A stretch of DNA of 64,000 nucleotides from Nelumbo lutea (Eukaryota; Streptophyta; Magnoliopsida; Proteales; Nelumbonaceae). Under the pieces are notes generated by a model, which ran no database searches, had not been told where the DNA came from, and saw nothing but the letters and a program-made list of their open reading frames with translations. The position numbers and the translations under genes are program-made. Below are positions 34,600-46,117 of this stretch, one piece after another. The stretch covers positions 139,643,017-139,707,016 of the forward strand of contig JAKGHH010000001.1 of the NCBI GenBank assembly GCA_022828595.1. Reading direction: 5' to 3'. Within the stretch, counting starts at the first letter, position 1, and each line of letters begins with the position of its first letter.

Positions 34600-35610
34600 G
34601 AGGAAGCCTAGGGGGAGGGCGCTTGCCCATAAAACGCTAAGGCAAGGATGTTATTGGCCTACAATGAAGGTGGATGCATTTGAGCTCGTTCGGAGGTGTG
34701 ATAACTGCTAGAGGCATGCTAACATACCACACTAACCCGTCATCAACCTTAGGTACCTGACCAGCCTGTTGCCATTCACTTTGTGGTGGATTGACATCCT
34801 CGGTCCTTTTCCACCTATGACCAAGCAGAGAAGGTTCTTGGTCATGGCGGTTGACTATTTCACTAAGTGGGTGGAAGCTGAGTCGTTGGTATCAATCATA
34901 GCTTGAAATGTACGAAACTTTTTTTGGAGGAACATTGTTTACAGATTTGGACTCCCCAAAATATTGGAATCAGACATCGGAAAGCAGTTCGAGGATATCA
35001 AATTCCAGAATTGGTGTGTTATGATGGGTATCCAACAGAATTTCACCTTAGTAGCTCATCCCCAAGAAAATGGGTAGGTTGAAATAACGAACAAGACAAT
35101 CCTCTGCGGACTTAAAGCTCAACTTTTTCCAAGCTAAGAGTTTGTGGGTGGACTAGCTGCCTAGTGTTTTTTCGAACTACTGAACTACAATCAAAATGGT
35201 AACTAGAGAGACTCCCTTCAATCTAACGTATGGAACGAAAGCTATTATCCCCATCAAAATCAAAGTGTTGACCTTGTGGTTTGAGGCTTACGACGAGCTA
35301 CGGACCAACCTCGACCTAGTGGAAGAAGTCCAAGACTTGGCCTATATCTAGACCACAGTCCACCAACACCAAGTAGCTCGTTGTTATAATGCCTGAGTCA
35401 AGAAACACTAATTCCAGGTTAGCAACCTAGTGCTCCGGAAAGTTATGATACCTGAGCCCAGTGTAGGGAATGTAGGACCAAACTAGGAATGTCCCTACAA
35501 AGTACTTAGTGTGATTAGCGAAGGAATGTACGATGTTGAGACATTGGAGGGGAGGCAGTTACCCTATGCTTGGAACATGAATAACCTAAGGAGATATTAC
35601 TACATTTGAG
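34600..35610 (+). pseudogene. Integrase (broken)
   Basis: TMKVDAFELVRRCDNC (about 34665) is the end of the zinc-binding HHCC region. WWIDILGPFPPMTKQRRFLV, then VDYFTKWVEAES, gives the first catalytic Asp; ILESDIGKQFEDIKF the second; HPQENG followed by a stop and VEITNKTIL the Glu. The C-terminal part follows as TKAIIPIKI, EAYDELRTNLDLVEEVQDLA, VSNLVLRKVMIPEPS and ETLEGRQLPYAWNMNNLRRYY. At least five in-frame stops and two frame changes are present. The stop before VEITN is at a position where relatives have Gln. Confidence 0.88.
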
Positions 35611-35848
35611 ATTGGGAGTTTAACATCTTTAACTTCTAAATATTTTGCTTTATAAAAAATAGACCACCCACTTTGGTGACCTAGTTGAACCGACCTACAT
35701 ATGGAGCATATTGGCTAAACTATATTTGAAAGGAGATGTCGCTCTCATCCTAAAGGCCCGTTGTGTCGACATGGCGATGACACCGACAGTTCGATATGCC
35801 TAGCTATTTGGCCATATAGGCACTTTGGGTCATTATCCACCTTGGCAC

Positions 35849-37048
35849 CTACAATCCCATACTTGATATATTTTTTTGAAGTTTCAGGTTTAAAGAAGGA
35901 AGACGCAAGGTGCACAAAAAACCAAATTTCATTAAAGAGGAAGTTTGAGTTACATCATTACAAAAAAAAAATAAAGAGAGAGAGAGAGAGAAAGTTTTTA
36001 GGCTGAGCTCAAATGCTTGGCACATTACATATGTACAAAGGTGTCCAAGAAAAGAGGTAAGATGATTTAAGACATAACGGGGTTCCTCGGCCCCATCACC
36101 ACCCACCTCGGCAGCATCAATGTTAGCCTGATAGTTTGCTCGCCGACCCTATCTTCATCATCCTCAAAATCAGGCTCTAGATCAACCCGATCCATCATTT
36201 CATTTGTGCAAGCCGAGGGTACACCAATCCCACCAACATACAACATAGCTTGAAGACTTGGCGAAAGGTGCCGGTGCTGAGCTCCTCCCTCTCTTGCAAT
36301 AAGTCTGGTGAAGTTTTGAACTCCTTGCCAACTTGGACCCTACAAGCTCGGACCTCGTTGATGAGCTTTGCCTCACGTTCAGCGAAGTCAGCATCCTTTT
36401 CTTGTAGCTCCTACTTGAGCTTCTCGACGTGAAGCTCCACCTCACCAATCCGGTTCCACTCAGAGATCAGCTCATTTTTCAGCTCACCGGTGAAGGAAAT
36501 GACCCGTTCAACCCGAGACTGGTAGTTGTTCACCGCCGCCTAGGCAAATTCAGCCCTGGCTAGATGCCTTTCAAATTGCTTGACCAAGGAGTGACTCAAG
36601 GTGTTTTCCTACAAGGAAAGCAGGAGCTAAGTATGGAACACAAATCGGGAATAGCACGGCGAGAAGATTGGAAACTTACCAGGTAGCGCATGACTTTGTC
36701 ACTGAGCTTGTCAGGACATGCTTCTCAAAGATCAGCGACTTCCTTGCTCTTGATTAGGGCAGACCGAAAGTCTATGATGGTCCGCCTCCCCTCGGGAGCT
36801 TACTCCGCGACCGAACTACCAGTTGTCGGGGCCCTGGTTGGTAGATGATACGCCTCGGGTGTTTGGGTCGCGTCGGTCTCAAGCGAGGTCCTCTCCGGCT
36901 GATCTTCCCTGATCAAGTCAACCATTGGGACCTCCTCGGTAGTATTCGGTGCGGTGGGCTTTGGAGTCAATGCCCGAGGTGCTTCCTTGAGGATCACCTT
37001 TTCTTTTTCCTCCTCATGAAGCAGCCCGATAGTCGGAATGCTCGACAT
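35849..37048 (-). pseudogene. Antisense extra ORF of the Tat element (C-terminal part, spliced, broken)
   Basis: On the - strand, exon A begins at the first ATG seen (37048; the true start is lost) and reads acidic/proline-rich sequence (MSSIPTIGLLHEEEKEKV, PTAPNTTEEVPMVD) to DKVMRYL. An intron follows at 36609-36679 (71 nt; donor CTG/GTAAGTTTCC, acceptor CCTTGTAG). Exon B starts ENTLSHSLVKQFERHLARAE and continues as a coiled coil (FTGELKNELISEWNRIGEVE, EKDADFAEREAKLINEV), ending with FRQVFKLCCMLVGLVYPRLA. In-frame stops are present. The N-terminal domain seen in the copy at 58.3 kb is missing, so the element was cut here. Function unknown. Confidence 0.75.
36609..36679 (-). other. Phase-0 intron of the antisense ORF (copy 1)
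   Basis: Read on the - strand: GTAAGTTTCC at the donor and CTGCTTTCCTTGTAG at the acceptor, length 71 nt with a pyrimidine-rich end. It separates codons ..MRYL and ENTLSHSL. The second element has an intron at the equivalent place (59672-59749). Confidence 0.7.
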
Positions 37049-37059
37049 GTCTTTTGTAC

Positions 37060-37430
37060 GAGAAGCCCATGACTTAGTTAAATCAAAACAAAGTTAAAAA
37101 AGAAGGAATGCCCGAACTTAGCCAAAAAATTATTCAGTATTAGGTGGTAGATTACAAGGTTCTACACGCCTACACCTACTCGCTCAAATCTTCCCCATTA
37201 TCTCTCACCCCGTTTCTCCATAACGTTCCATACAAATCAAGGAAAATGTACTCTTTCACCCCCTTTCTTTAGAACGTCGGGAAGCGCCACCCACCATACA
37301 ATTTAATAAATTGTAGACGTCGGTAAGAAAAATAGTAACTAACGTCAAAGATGTAATAGGGTTTTGCTTTATTTGGTAGAGACTGACATAGGTTTTGCCG
37401 GTACGGTAGCACAGGGAGATTCTACCGTAG
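37060..37430. other. Junction between the truncated Tat element and the LIP1 relic
   Basis: No LTR and no recognisable coding sequence. This stretch probably holds the old promoter or 5' leader of the lipoyl synthase copy and the breakpoint of the deletion that removed the 3' end of the retrotransposon. Confidence 0.45.
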
Positions 37431-37435
37431 CCATC

Positions 37436-40400
37436 ATGTATACTCGACTCGCGTCGATTTGTGCGATCCTTCGAATCGTGCAAACTCGTTGCCCAAATCC
37501 AACACCACCAAACCTCTTTGCCCCTTCCGCTCGAAGCAATAGCCTATCCGTGTTCTCTGTCATCTTCGTTTTCATCTACTTCTTCTGTGCAAACTCCCAA
37601 ACCCGAATTTCCACAAACGTTTGCTGGCTTGTGAGAACGTCTAGCGATAGAATCCCGTCTCTCCGACTTCATTCGTCTTCGAGAGAACGATGAGTACTCA
37701 GTTGAGGTCGGAACGAAAAAGAATCCCCTCCCCAAGCCCGAATGGATGAAAGAATCGATACCGGGCGGGTCGAAGTACACCAAGATCAAGAAAAGCTCAG
37801 GGAATTGAAGCTCCACACTGTCTGCGAAGAAGCTCGCTTTCCTAATCTGGGTGAGTGTTGGTCTGGTGGAGACACAGGAACGGCCACCACCACTATCATG
37901 ATCCTCGGCGACACTTGCACTCGGGTTGCAGGTGAGTTCATTAACAACTACTTCGTTTAAGCACTTAGAATTTCGTAGTGTCATAATTAGGGGAAGACAA
38001 AGGTACCTTTGACTTGTTTTTTCTCTAGATGTTTTAATTTTCTTTTGAGTTCTGAAAGAATTTTACAACTTCTCTGTGACATTCTCCTACGTTGTTGAAC
38101 TACTTTTGTGTATGAAATCGTACCGCTTGGAGTTCAGTTGATTTGCATTGTTTTTAAGTTCGGTTCTTTGATTATGAAACAGTAGATAAAGAGAAACTTT
38201 TGACTAGTTGTGCTTTCGTTCTTTTATTCCTTATTTTGACAAAATATTTTGGGAACTCCCCTTTTTTGTTCATGAAGTTGGAGGCTATTTCATTGGTTTC
38301 ATTTTTCGTTTTGGTATTTATTACTCGTTTGAATTAAATGAGAAAGAATGAGAAAATTTAGCAATCCAACTTTTGATTAGAACTAAACCACATAGCAGCA
38401 TTACAAGAATTGCATATTCACCACTAATACAATGACTCCATTTACCATCTAGGGACTCTTTTCCCCTGCTGATCATGTAATCCAGGAAATTAAAGCCAAG
38501 ATAGAAGTCGCTATTTCTTGTAGCTTAGACTCCAAATCCGTCACTTTGATAATTGCATCCAGATAGGGAAATTAAACCCAAGGCATTTTTATAAGGCCGG
38601 CTATCTTGAATATCTTAGCCTACCCTTTACCTTGTTATCTTAGGATATTTCCTAGGGACCTTTGTCAAGGCTTTGGGGCCTTTTGATAATGGATGAACTA
38701 AATGACTTATTGCTTTGTTTTTTAGTGGATAAAATAATTTAATAATTTAATAATTTAACATTTTAGTTTATAATAATCAATCCAACTTCAGTTTCAGCCA
38801 TTAAAGAGTTCAAAGCCTCCTTAATAACTTTTTCACTAAAAGACAAAGTACTAATCCATTCTGTTCAGAAATTTCAGCTGTTGTCAAACGGCCCCTTACT
38901 CTCAGTGTGTTTACTTAGACACATTGCCTGTGATTAGGCGGATGGTGTGATGTGAATCTCTTACCATTGATTCACGAGTTTCTCTTGAAAACCTCAATTT
39001 CTTTATTTCTGATTGTTGGTGTAAAAGAAAGAAACTTATTGATGATAACTAACAAACTAAGGTAAAACCTTCAATGCCCTTGTGTCAGGAAATAAGTCTT
39101 CTCAAAACCTATGGAAGTGGTCAATGTAATAACTGTAAGAAATATGCATCAAAATCCCATAACAGCATTACCCTGAGAGTGAACTCCTATATCTAGTTTG
39201 AGGTCTTGCACAAAAACACCATTACCATCAGCTGGGGATACACTATCTGACATGGGGAAATCTCTCAATGGGAGCCAGGACGTTTATCCCAATGGAGATT
39301 TCCATATTTGAACTCTGGAATATTGGATGGATCATTCAATTCCTCTTATTAATTAATGCATGCCCTTTAAATTTTTTTTTCAATTTAATCTTTCTCCTTG
39401 GTTCTCCTTAGAAGCATTTTAACGTAGCTATTTAAATCCACCCTGTTTATTGTAATTGTAAAATTGAGCTGTTAAACCATTGCCATTTCAGAATACTTCC
39501 TTTTTCGTTGTCTTAAACTTTTAATATATTTATGATACACTATATGCAATTTTCTTTCTGTTTTGCTTTAAAAGTCATAGAAAGATGCATGGGTGCATTT
39601 TTAATCCTACTTTGTCATTCAGTTAGACAGATTTATTCCTTAAATGATCATGTATTTTAACGTTATGTAAATCTGAAAAACCATGGTACATATGATTTTT
39701 TTATGAACTCTTGGATTCTAGTTTATTACCAGAACAGACTCTAATGTAGATAAGGTTGTTCCTATCAACATTGAGCTTAAAAGGAAATAGAGACTTTGGT
39801 GGTCTAGTGATCCTTAATGATATTTATGCAAAATCTATCATTTTCTATATATGAAATTTATGGATTTTTTTTTTGGGTTTCTTTGGAATCTCCGATATTT
39901 TTAATTGTTAGTGCTATTTATCAGGTTTTGTAATTGTGAAGACATCACTTGCACCTCCTCCACCTGACCCAAATGAACCCTCTAATGTGGAAGAAGCAAT
40001 TGCTTCATGGGGGCTGGTGGTTCTCAATAGTCTATCAAGCATGACTGACACATGGTAAACTTGTGAAATGTTAGCTCACCATTTGATGGTTCCATCAAGA
40101 GATCCCTAAATTTATCTGGTGATTCTAAGATTCTGAGCTGTTTCCTATGCTCAACTTTAGAGGCTCATGGTCTACAGAAATACTGGAAAAAAATAATCTC
40201 TATAGTCAGCTTTTAAGATAATTTATTTGGATAAAGTTTGGCGCTAGGCCCTTTCTATTGATATGCAGCACATTTATGTCACAGGTAGGTCTCAACGAGT
40301 TTGGGTTTGCCGATATCCTTTATATACTTTGAGAATTACCCCACATGTATTCATTACTTGAATAATACCCCTGTTTTCTGCTTACAAGAATAAGAATTAT

Positions 40401-43400
40401 AATTTCAGAAACCCTCCTCATCCTTCTTTATGGTTACAATGTAGTTCCTGACTTTCGAGGTGATCCTAGTTGTGTGGAGAAAGTTGCAAAATCTGGATTA
40501 ATGTTTTTGCTCACAATATTGAGACAGTTGAAGAGCCCCAGAGTGTAGTGCGAGACCACTGCTAATTTTTAGCAGTCTATTGAGGTTTTAAAAATGGCCA
40601 AAAGTTATGCACCTGCTGGTACACTTACCAAGACATCAATATTGTTAGGCTGTGGACAGTAGTCACCTGATCAAGTTGTGAGGACAATGGAGAAGGTGAG
40701 GGCTGCTGGGGTTGATGTCATGACATTTGGTCAGTATATGAGACCGTCAAAGCACCATATGCCAGTGTCTGAATATGTAACTCCTGAAGCTTTTGAGAAG
40801 TACCGACCTCTTGGCATGGACATGGTATGATCTGATTCTTTCACTCCTTATTTCTTAACTTTTTTATTTGCTTCTGTGGACTCTTAATAACCTAAATTAT
40901 CTTTATGATTAATTGTTCCAATTACTTCTTTGTTTGTCTGAAGAAAGTATAGCTGTTTGCTTAAAGCTCTAAGCTCCTTATTCCTTTCTGTCCTGGAATA
41001 CTCATGATAATGAAAAGTATACAGAATGCTATAAGCTCTTTATTCCTTATTCTTTTCTGCCCTGGACGCTTAATAACCTAAACTATCTTTACCATTGATT
41101 GTTCCAATTACTTTGTTTGTGTAAAGAAAGTATAGCTGTTTGCTTAAATGCTATAAGCTCCTTATTCCTTTCTGTCCTGGAATACTCATGAGAATGAAAA
41201 GAATACACAATGTTGTTTGCTTAAATGCTGTAAGCTCCTTATTCCTTATTCCTTTCTGTCCTGAAATGCAATAAGCTCCTTATTCTGATAATTTCTTATT
41301 CATGAGTTATTCTGCGGCTATCCTTATTCCTTAACTATTTTGCAATTTACATTAATTGATCATGAGTTTTGTTTTTAATTGAGGAAAAATTACTTTATTT
41401 TGACGCATTTGTTATAATATTTTAAGCTATGCCTAACTCTATCAGGTACCCATTAGCTATGGGCTAGTACGATGGATTCTATTATCAATTTAAGAAAAAC
41501 TCCTAAAATTAAAAATAAAAAGAAAGACAAATTTTAAAATGTTTAAGCAAACCTGAAATACAAGCTAGGTAACTATTATGGAATTTGCCATCCTATGCAT
41601 ATCAGGTTATGTTCATTGGGATTGCGAGTAGGAAATACATTTAATATAGCACTATATTCCTCTCTTATGTGACTATATATGGTGTTCTTGATTGCCAGTT
41701 AAACTTTTACACTGATCATGTTCCCATCTTCATTATATTTTGTATGTTGTGCTTAGATGAGAATTACCCAGTACATGTATGGTGTCTCCAACTGAAAAGG
41801 GACATGGGTTGAGATAGGAAAAGTTTTGAAGACTCACAATTTGTTATTGCCCTTGATAGAGTGGTATTGCAGAACAGGATATATGCAGTAAAACCACATA
41901 TATTGGGAACTAGGGATAAGTCTTGTTGAGTCAACTCGTATTGTTTCTTGATTTGTTGCTTAATATTATTTTCTTCATATTTATCCATCTAATATTTAAT
42001 GCATCCTTGCTGGGACTCTATTTTTGATATTGTCTACGAAGGGGATTTATTGAGTTGCATTCAATCCTAAATAATTTATATTCCTATCTAGTACCATCAC
42101 TGCCTAATTTGAGATAAAAATTATTTTATTTCCCTGTTAATGGGCGTTAAATCAGGTATACTTTGGTCTTTCTTTTCATATTTTGCTTCTATCTGTGTTG
42201 CTTAAGTTGTGTCCCACTTTGTAAGGGCAGAACTGACATTTCTTGTACTTGAAGAGTCCATATAACTACCAGCTGTCTCGTGGAGAGATCATCTTTTTTC
42301 TGTTTCTTCTCTGCACATCAGACATTATTATCAATTATAATACATCAGTTGTTCCATTGATCATTATCCTATTCACTTTTGAGGCGAGGTTACTGTGGTT
42401 TTTCAATAGGGTACTGGAGACAGATCTTAACCACACCCATCCCTCACATGGTATGCAGGTACCTCAGAGTCCTGGATCATTATTTCATTCTGACAAAAAA
42501 ATGAAAAACAAAAAAAGATTGATCATTATCCCATAGAGTATCTCATATAGGTTCTTGGCAATGTTCTTGTTTAATGGCATGCCTAAACTACACTTAACAG
42601 AAATAATATCATGGGGTGGACAATGGTCTTGCTAGTCCTTTTCTTGGATCAAGCTCTTACTAGTTATTCATTATTTTCCAATCTACAGTAGCTTCTATAG
42701 TATTCTCTCCTGGGTCACAATGTGTTGGGATGTCTCTTCCAAACAAAACAAGCGGTGTTCTTATTGGCGCATTCTCACTTTGCTTTTTAATGTTATGTAT
42801 TTAATATTACTTCTAACACTGTTTACATAATTGTACTGCGCTTGTGTTATACGAATGCATTTTTTCCATTTTGTCTAGCTGGGTTGATAATTTGAAGGAG
42901 TGGGGCGGGGGGTGGAATCCCACCAAGATAATGCTCCATCTTGCAGGGCTTTACCATACATGTGATAGACATGCAAGGTGTCTGGACCAGCTGCTTGATG
43001 TGACTCACCTAGTCCAATTTTTAGTTCAGAAAATCAGATAACATATTTGATTATTTTGACATAGAAAGCATGCAAATAGATGGTAGGACTTATTGATCTT
43101 CTGGCTCAGGCCTGTTCATAGGCATTCTGAACCACAACATGTGCACTCAGAATATGGTCAAGACACAGACTACTGTGTATTAAAACTTTTTTTGCATCTT
43201 GTTGTCCTTTACAACAGAATGCTGTTTGGTTTATCAGTTGTAGGTGTTATGTAGGCATCTTAGGAGACTAATAAATTTCCCTAGTTTCCTCCTTTTCTTC
43301 TTTACCTGTTGTTACTTCTTTAAGTATATTATACTCTAATCTGGTTTTTCTTCAATCAATCAAAAATGAAGAACAGATAAGATTATGAAAACAAGATGCA

Positions 43401-43649
43401 TAAACTATGTTTGGATCACTACTTTGTTACATTATCATCATGAACATGTTGAAAGCCCTGATGGGAGATATGTTGGAAAGGTTCATTGAGAAATATTTGC
43501 ATATGGATTAGGGATTCTAGTATGTGGCTTCGGGTCCCTTGGTCAGGTCCTCCTACAAGGCAGGCGAATTTTACATCAAGTCCATGATTGAAGCAAATAG
43601 AGCAGTATCTTCTTCACAGGTTCCAGTCGCCTGGGGGATGAGATTCTAG
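37436..43649 (+). pseudogene. Mitochondrial lipoyl synthase (LIP1-type), intron-containing pseudogene
   Basis: Lipoyl synthase is a mitochondrial radical-SAM enzyme that inserts two sulfurs into octanoyl groups on lipoyl domains. Exon 1 (37436-37931) has a transit-peptide-like start, then [55 protein letters not shown] and [16 protein letters not shown]. Exon 2 (39925-40054): [20 protein letters not shown]. Exon 3 (about 40408-40824): VPDFRGDPSCVEKVAKSGL, VLKMAKSYAPAGTLTKTSI, VMTFGQYMRPSKHHMPVSEY. Exon 4 (about 43513-43649): [20 protein letters not shown]. The GT-AG introns are retained, so it is not a processed copy. Damage: a TGA in exon 1, several 1-nt frameshifts, TAG in exon 3 after LLGCGQ, a TAG opening exon 4, a Cys-to-Phe change in the auxiliary cluster motif ([12 protein letters not shown]), and a frame loss at the radical-SAM CxxxC. 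The exon carrying GHFAETV is nearly gone. Almost certainly non-functional. Confidence 0.93.
40885..41290. repeat. Tandem repeat in the last intron of the LIP1 relic (unit about 186 bp)
   Basis: Copy 1 (40885-41070) and copy 2 (from 41071) share TAATAACCTAAA.TATCTTTA, GATTGTTCCAATTACTT, GAAAGTATAGCTGTTTGCTT, TAAGCTCCTTATTCCTTTCT and CTGGAATACTCATGA. A partial third copy of the TAAGCTCCTTATTCC part lies at about 41217-41290. It lies between exons 3 and 4. Confidence 0.85.
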
Positions 43650-44238
43650 ATGCCTTGAACTCAGTTCTGATTTCTTTTGGTTGTTGGCCTTCTGTCCATT
43701 CCATTTGTATATTCAATTCATGCATTTGCCTATTTTTTCTTACTCATTTATTGTGAAAACAACCATAAGGTCCTATTGATCGAGAAAACATAAACATGGG
43801 GACCTCTTGCTTCTTCATAGATGGTCCACATCTGTCTCTTGTAGCTTGATTGTGTAAAAGATATGGCTTTCTTCATGTAGTAATGGTTTTAGGTAAAATT
43901 ATGCAACAGATCCATTGCAAATACTTGCTAGTTGTCAGCAAAGTTTAATAGTATCAAATATTATTGCCTTATTAAATACGGTCTATAAAAAATTCAACTC
44001 CTATGTTTTAGCAATCTTAATCCAGTCCAGGTCTTTCCCAGTAGAAGCATGACCACTCATCATTAGTCCATCCTTCAATGCTATACAATTGCTTAAAACA
44101 AAATAAGTTAATTGTACTTGGGGCTACATGTAATTCAAATAATTAGTATTATATACGAATGTTCAACCAAAAATTCAAAAAAATGGTGAACCAGTATTAT
44201 ATAAATAGGTTTTCTTTAAAACCATTATTTTGTAGATA
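43650..44238. other. 3' flank of the LIP1 relic
   Basis: No gene or element ends seen. Probably the former 3' UTR and intergenic DNA. Confidence 0.45.
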
Positions 44239-44241
44239 TTA

Positions 44242-45058
44242 GGCTCTGTTTGGTTTGTGAGAAGATTTGGGTGGGATGGGAAAAGATGGGATGGGATGGG
44301 AAAGTGTAAAAAATTAAGTTTCCATTATTTGGTTTTATTGGGATGAGATAGGATGGGAAAATGTAAAAAGGATCACCTTTGTCCTCCTCTTGACCGAACA
44401 GAGCGGAGAGTAGGAAGAGAAGCGGCAGGTCTGAACCCATCTCCAGCTTTCCTCTCCTGCTCTTTCTCCCTGATCTTCTTCTCTCTTCTCCTTCTTCCCT
44501 TCTTCCTTCATTTTTTCTCTCCCTCTGTTTCGTCACTGCTGCTGCAAGTTGTAGCAGCGGTAGATCTTCGCGTCCCCTCTCTAAGCTCTCTCTCTCTCTC
44601 TCTCTCTTCTTCTTCTTTTGCTTCTTTTTCTTCTCCACTACTCTAGTTCTCTTTGCCTATGTGTCACCGCTGCCTGGTTTGTTGCAGATCTGGTGAAGAT
44701 GGGAAGAAGGTGAGAGAGAAGAGAGAAGACGATCTTCGCCTGTGTGTCACCGCTACTTGGTTTGCTTCGCTGCTACCTGGTTTGCCGCAGATCTGGTGAA
44801 GACGGGAAGAAGGTGAGAGAGAAGAGATAAGAGGAAGACAGTGGTTCTTTGACTTCTTTCAGTTGTAACAGTGTTTTCTCAAAATTTTCCACCGGGGTTG
44901 CATGGTTTTGGTGCGACTCCAAATCCATGATTTTGGGATCTGACATCCCACACTTCTCATTCCATCCCTCTCTTTCCCTCAAAACAAATGAGAGAAAAGA
45001 GAATATTTTCGAAATATTTCCTTTTTTTTCATCCCCATTCCATAGACCAAACAGAGCC
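44242..45058. mobile_element. 817-bp PIF/Harbinger-like MITE
   Basis: Left end GGCTCTGTTTGGTTTGTG, right end (other strand) GGCTCTGTTTGGTCTATGG, with TTA on both sides (44239-44241 and 45059-45061). Unusually large for a MITE. The interior is strongly CT-rich, with a CT microsatellite at about 44586-44606, resembling a plant 5' leader, and includes a 57-bp direct duplication. This suggests captured or expanded sequence. No open frame with known similarity. Confidence 0.85.
44669..44827. repeat. Direct duplication inside the 817-bp MITE
   Basis: GCTGCCTGGTTTGTTGCAG.. at 44669-44725 recurs as GCTGCTACCTGGTTTGCCGC.. at 44769-44827, both continuing AGATCTGGTGAAGA.GGGAAG and AAGGTGAGAGAGAAGAGA. 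The offset is about 103 bp. GTGTCACCGCT also repeats between the copies. Confidence 0.8.
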
Positions 45059-45061
45059 TTA

Positions 45062-45513
45062 AGTGTTTGCCATTGATGCATTGCTTCAAAGCCATTTTCT
45101 GAGAAAACGGTGCTGTATCTATTGCATCATTTTCTAAGAAAACAGCTTCTTTTTTTTTTTGTTTGGCATCAATGCTGCCACAGGATGTTTTCTGGGGAAA
45201 GGCACAGGTTTTATTTGGTATGAATGCTCCATAATTGTTTTCAGCATTGGTCCACATATCTAATGGTTTACATTATGATTTATTAATGCCACGTCATGGT
45301 ACTGTTGGCAGCAACGGTTAAGAAAATGAGAAAATGCCAGATTTAATGTTTTCTTGAACCACGCTTTTCTGAACTTTAAGGCGTGGCAGTTTTCTGTAAC
45401 AACGGTTCCAAACAAGGCTGTGTTTCTTGGTGCATTTTTTTTTTTCTGACGTGCAGATGGTAGATATGGAGCTGTTTTCTGAAACAATGACATTGATGCC
45501 AAACACCACTTAA
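45062..45513. mobile_element. Second PIF/Harbinger-like MITE abutting the first
   Basis: The left sequence TTAAGTGTTTGCCATTGATG mirrors the right end, which from the other strand reads TTAAGTGGTGTTTGGCATCA. The TTA at 45059-45061 serves as right flank of the previous element and left flank of this one. GCCATTTTCTGAGAAAAC-type words repeat in both arms. No coding region. Confidence 0.7.
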
Positions 45514-46115
45514 TGAAATGAATGATATACATTATTAATCCATATTTACGTCAAAAAGTAAATGTATTTTTTAGTAACTTAAAAAATAAAATAATTATTT
45601 TAGTAACTAGAATTCTAATGGATCTTATCAAGACTCAAAGTACAGATAACCCCCTTAATTCTTGGTGTTCAACATATTGCCTATTCCAGAAAACCAATAC
45701 TCCTTAATGGTATCAAGGTTCAAATGTCTAAATACTCCCTAATTAGTATTTCATGTACGCCTACTCTTGAAAATTGACATGTATTATACGATAGGGTACA
45801 ATATTCGAACCTTGGTCTTTGGATCTAATATTTTTAAATCAAGATTATTATATATTTCTGTAAACTGTTAATTAGTCTTTTGATTTACAATAAACTAGAG
45901 GTACGGATTGCTGTTCAAAAATGTATTTTTTAATGAAAAGAATGAAGTGACAGTGATTCATCAAATATTTTATATATTTTTACTTATAAGATAGTAGAAG
46001 AAATTATTTTTCTTTTTTAGTTATTGTACTTCAACTTTATTTCCTTTTATATAACTTTTATATTAAGTTGTATTTTATGAAGAGTACATAAATCCATTGC
46101 TTAACATGAGAACTA
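45514..46115. other. AT-rich intergenic sequence
   Basis: No gene or element supported. Confidence 0.45.
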
Positions 46116-46117
46116 AC

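Larger units (their letters stand above)
28840..37050 (+). mobile_element. Tat-lineage Ty3/gypsy retrotransposon, degenerate, 3' LTR missing
   Basis: Order on the + strand: 5' LTR, primer-binding region, gag, protease, RT, RNase H, second RNase H, integrase, then a broken antisense ORF. The second RNase H and the antisense ORF after integrase are marks of the plant Tat lineage. All domains carry stops and frameshifts. RT, protease and the second RNase H have each lost catalytic residues. A hAT-like MITE (33177-33659) and a later tandem duplication (33602-33886) interrupt it. No matching LTR follows the antisense ORF, so the 3' end has been deleted or rearranged next to the lipoyl synthase relic. 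Confidence 0.9.

Noticed and set aside
35761..36106. Small protein genes around the GA repeat
   Set aside because: They are frames across the degenerate end of the antisense ORF and a GA microsatellite.
37436..43649. Functional lipoyl synthase with unusual splicing
   Set aside because: The damage includes in-frame stops, frameshifts, loss of a cluster cysteine and loss of most of one exon, which alternative splicing cannot repair.
44225..44646. Coding gene on either strand of the CT-rich stretch
   Set aside because: Low-complexity Ser/Leu or Lys/Glu frames from CT/GA repeats inside a MITE.
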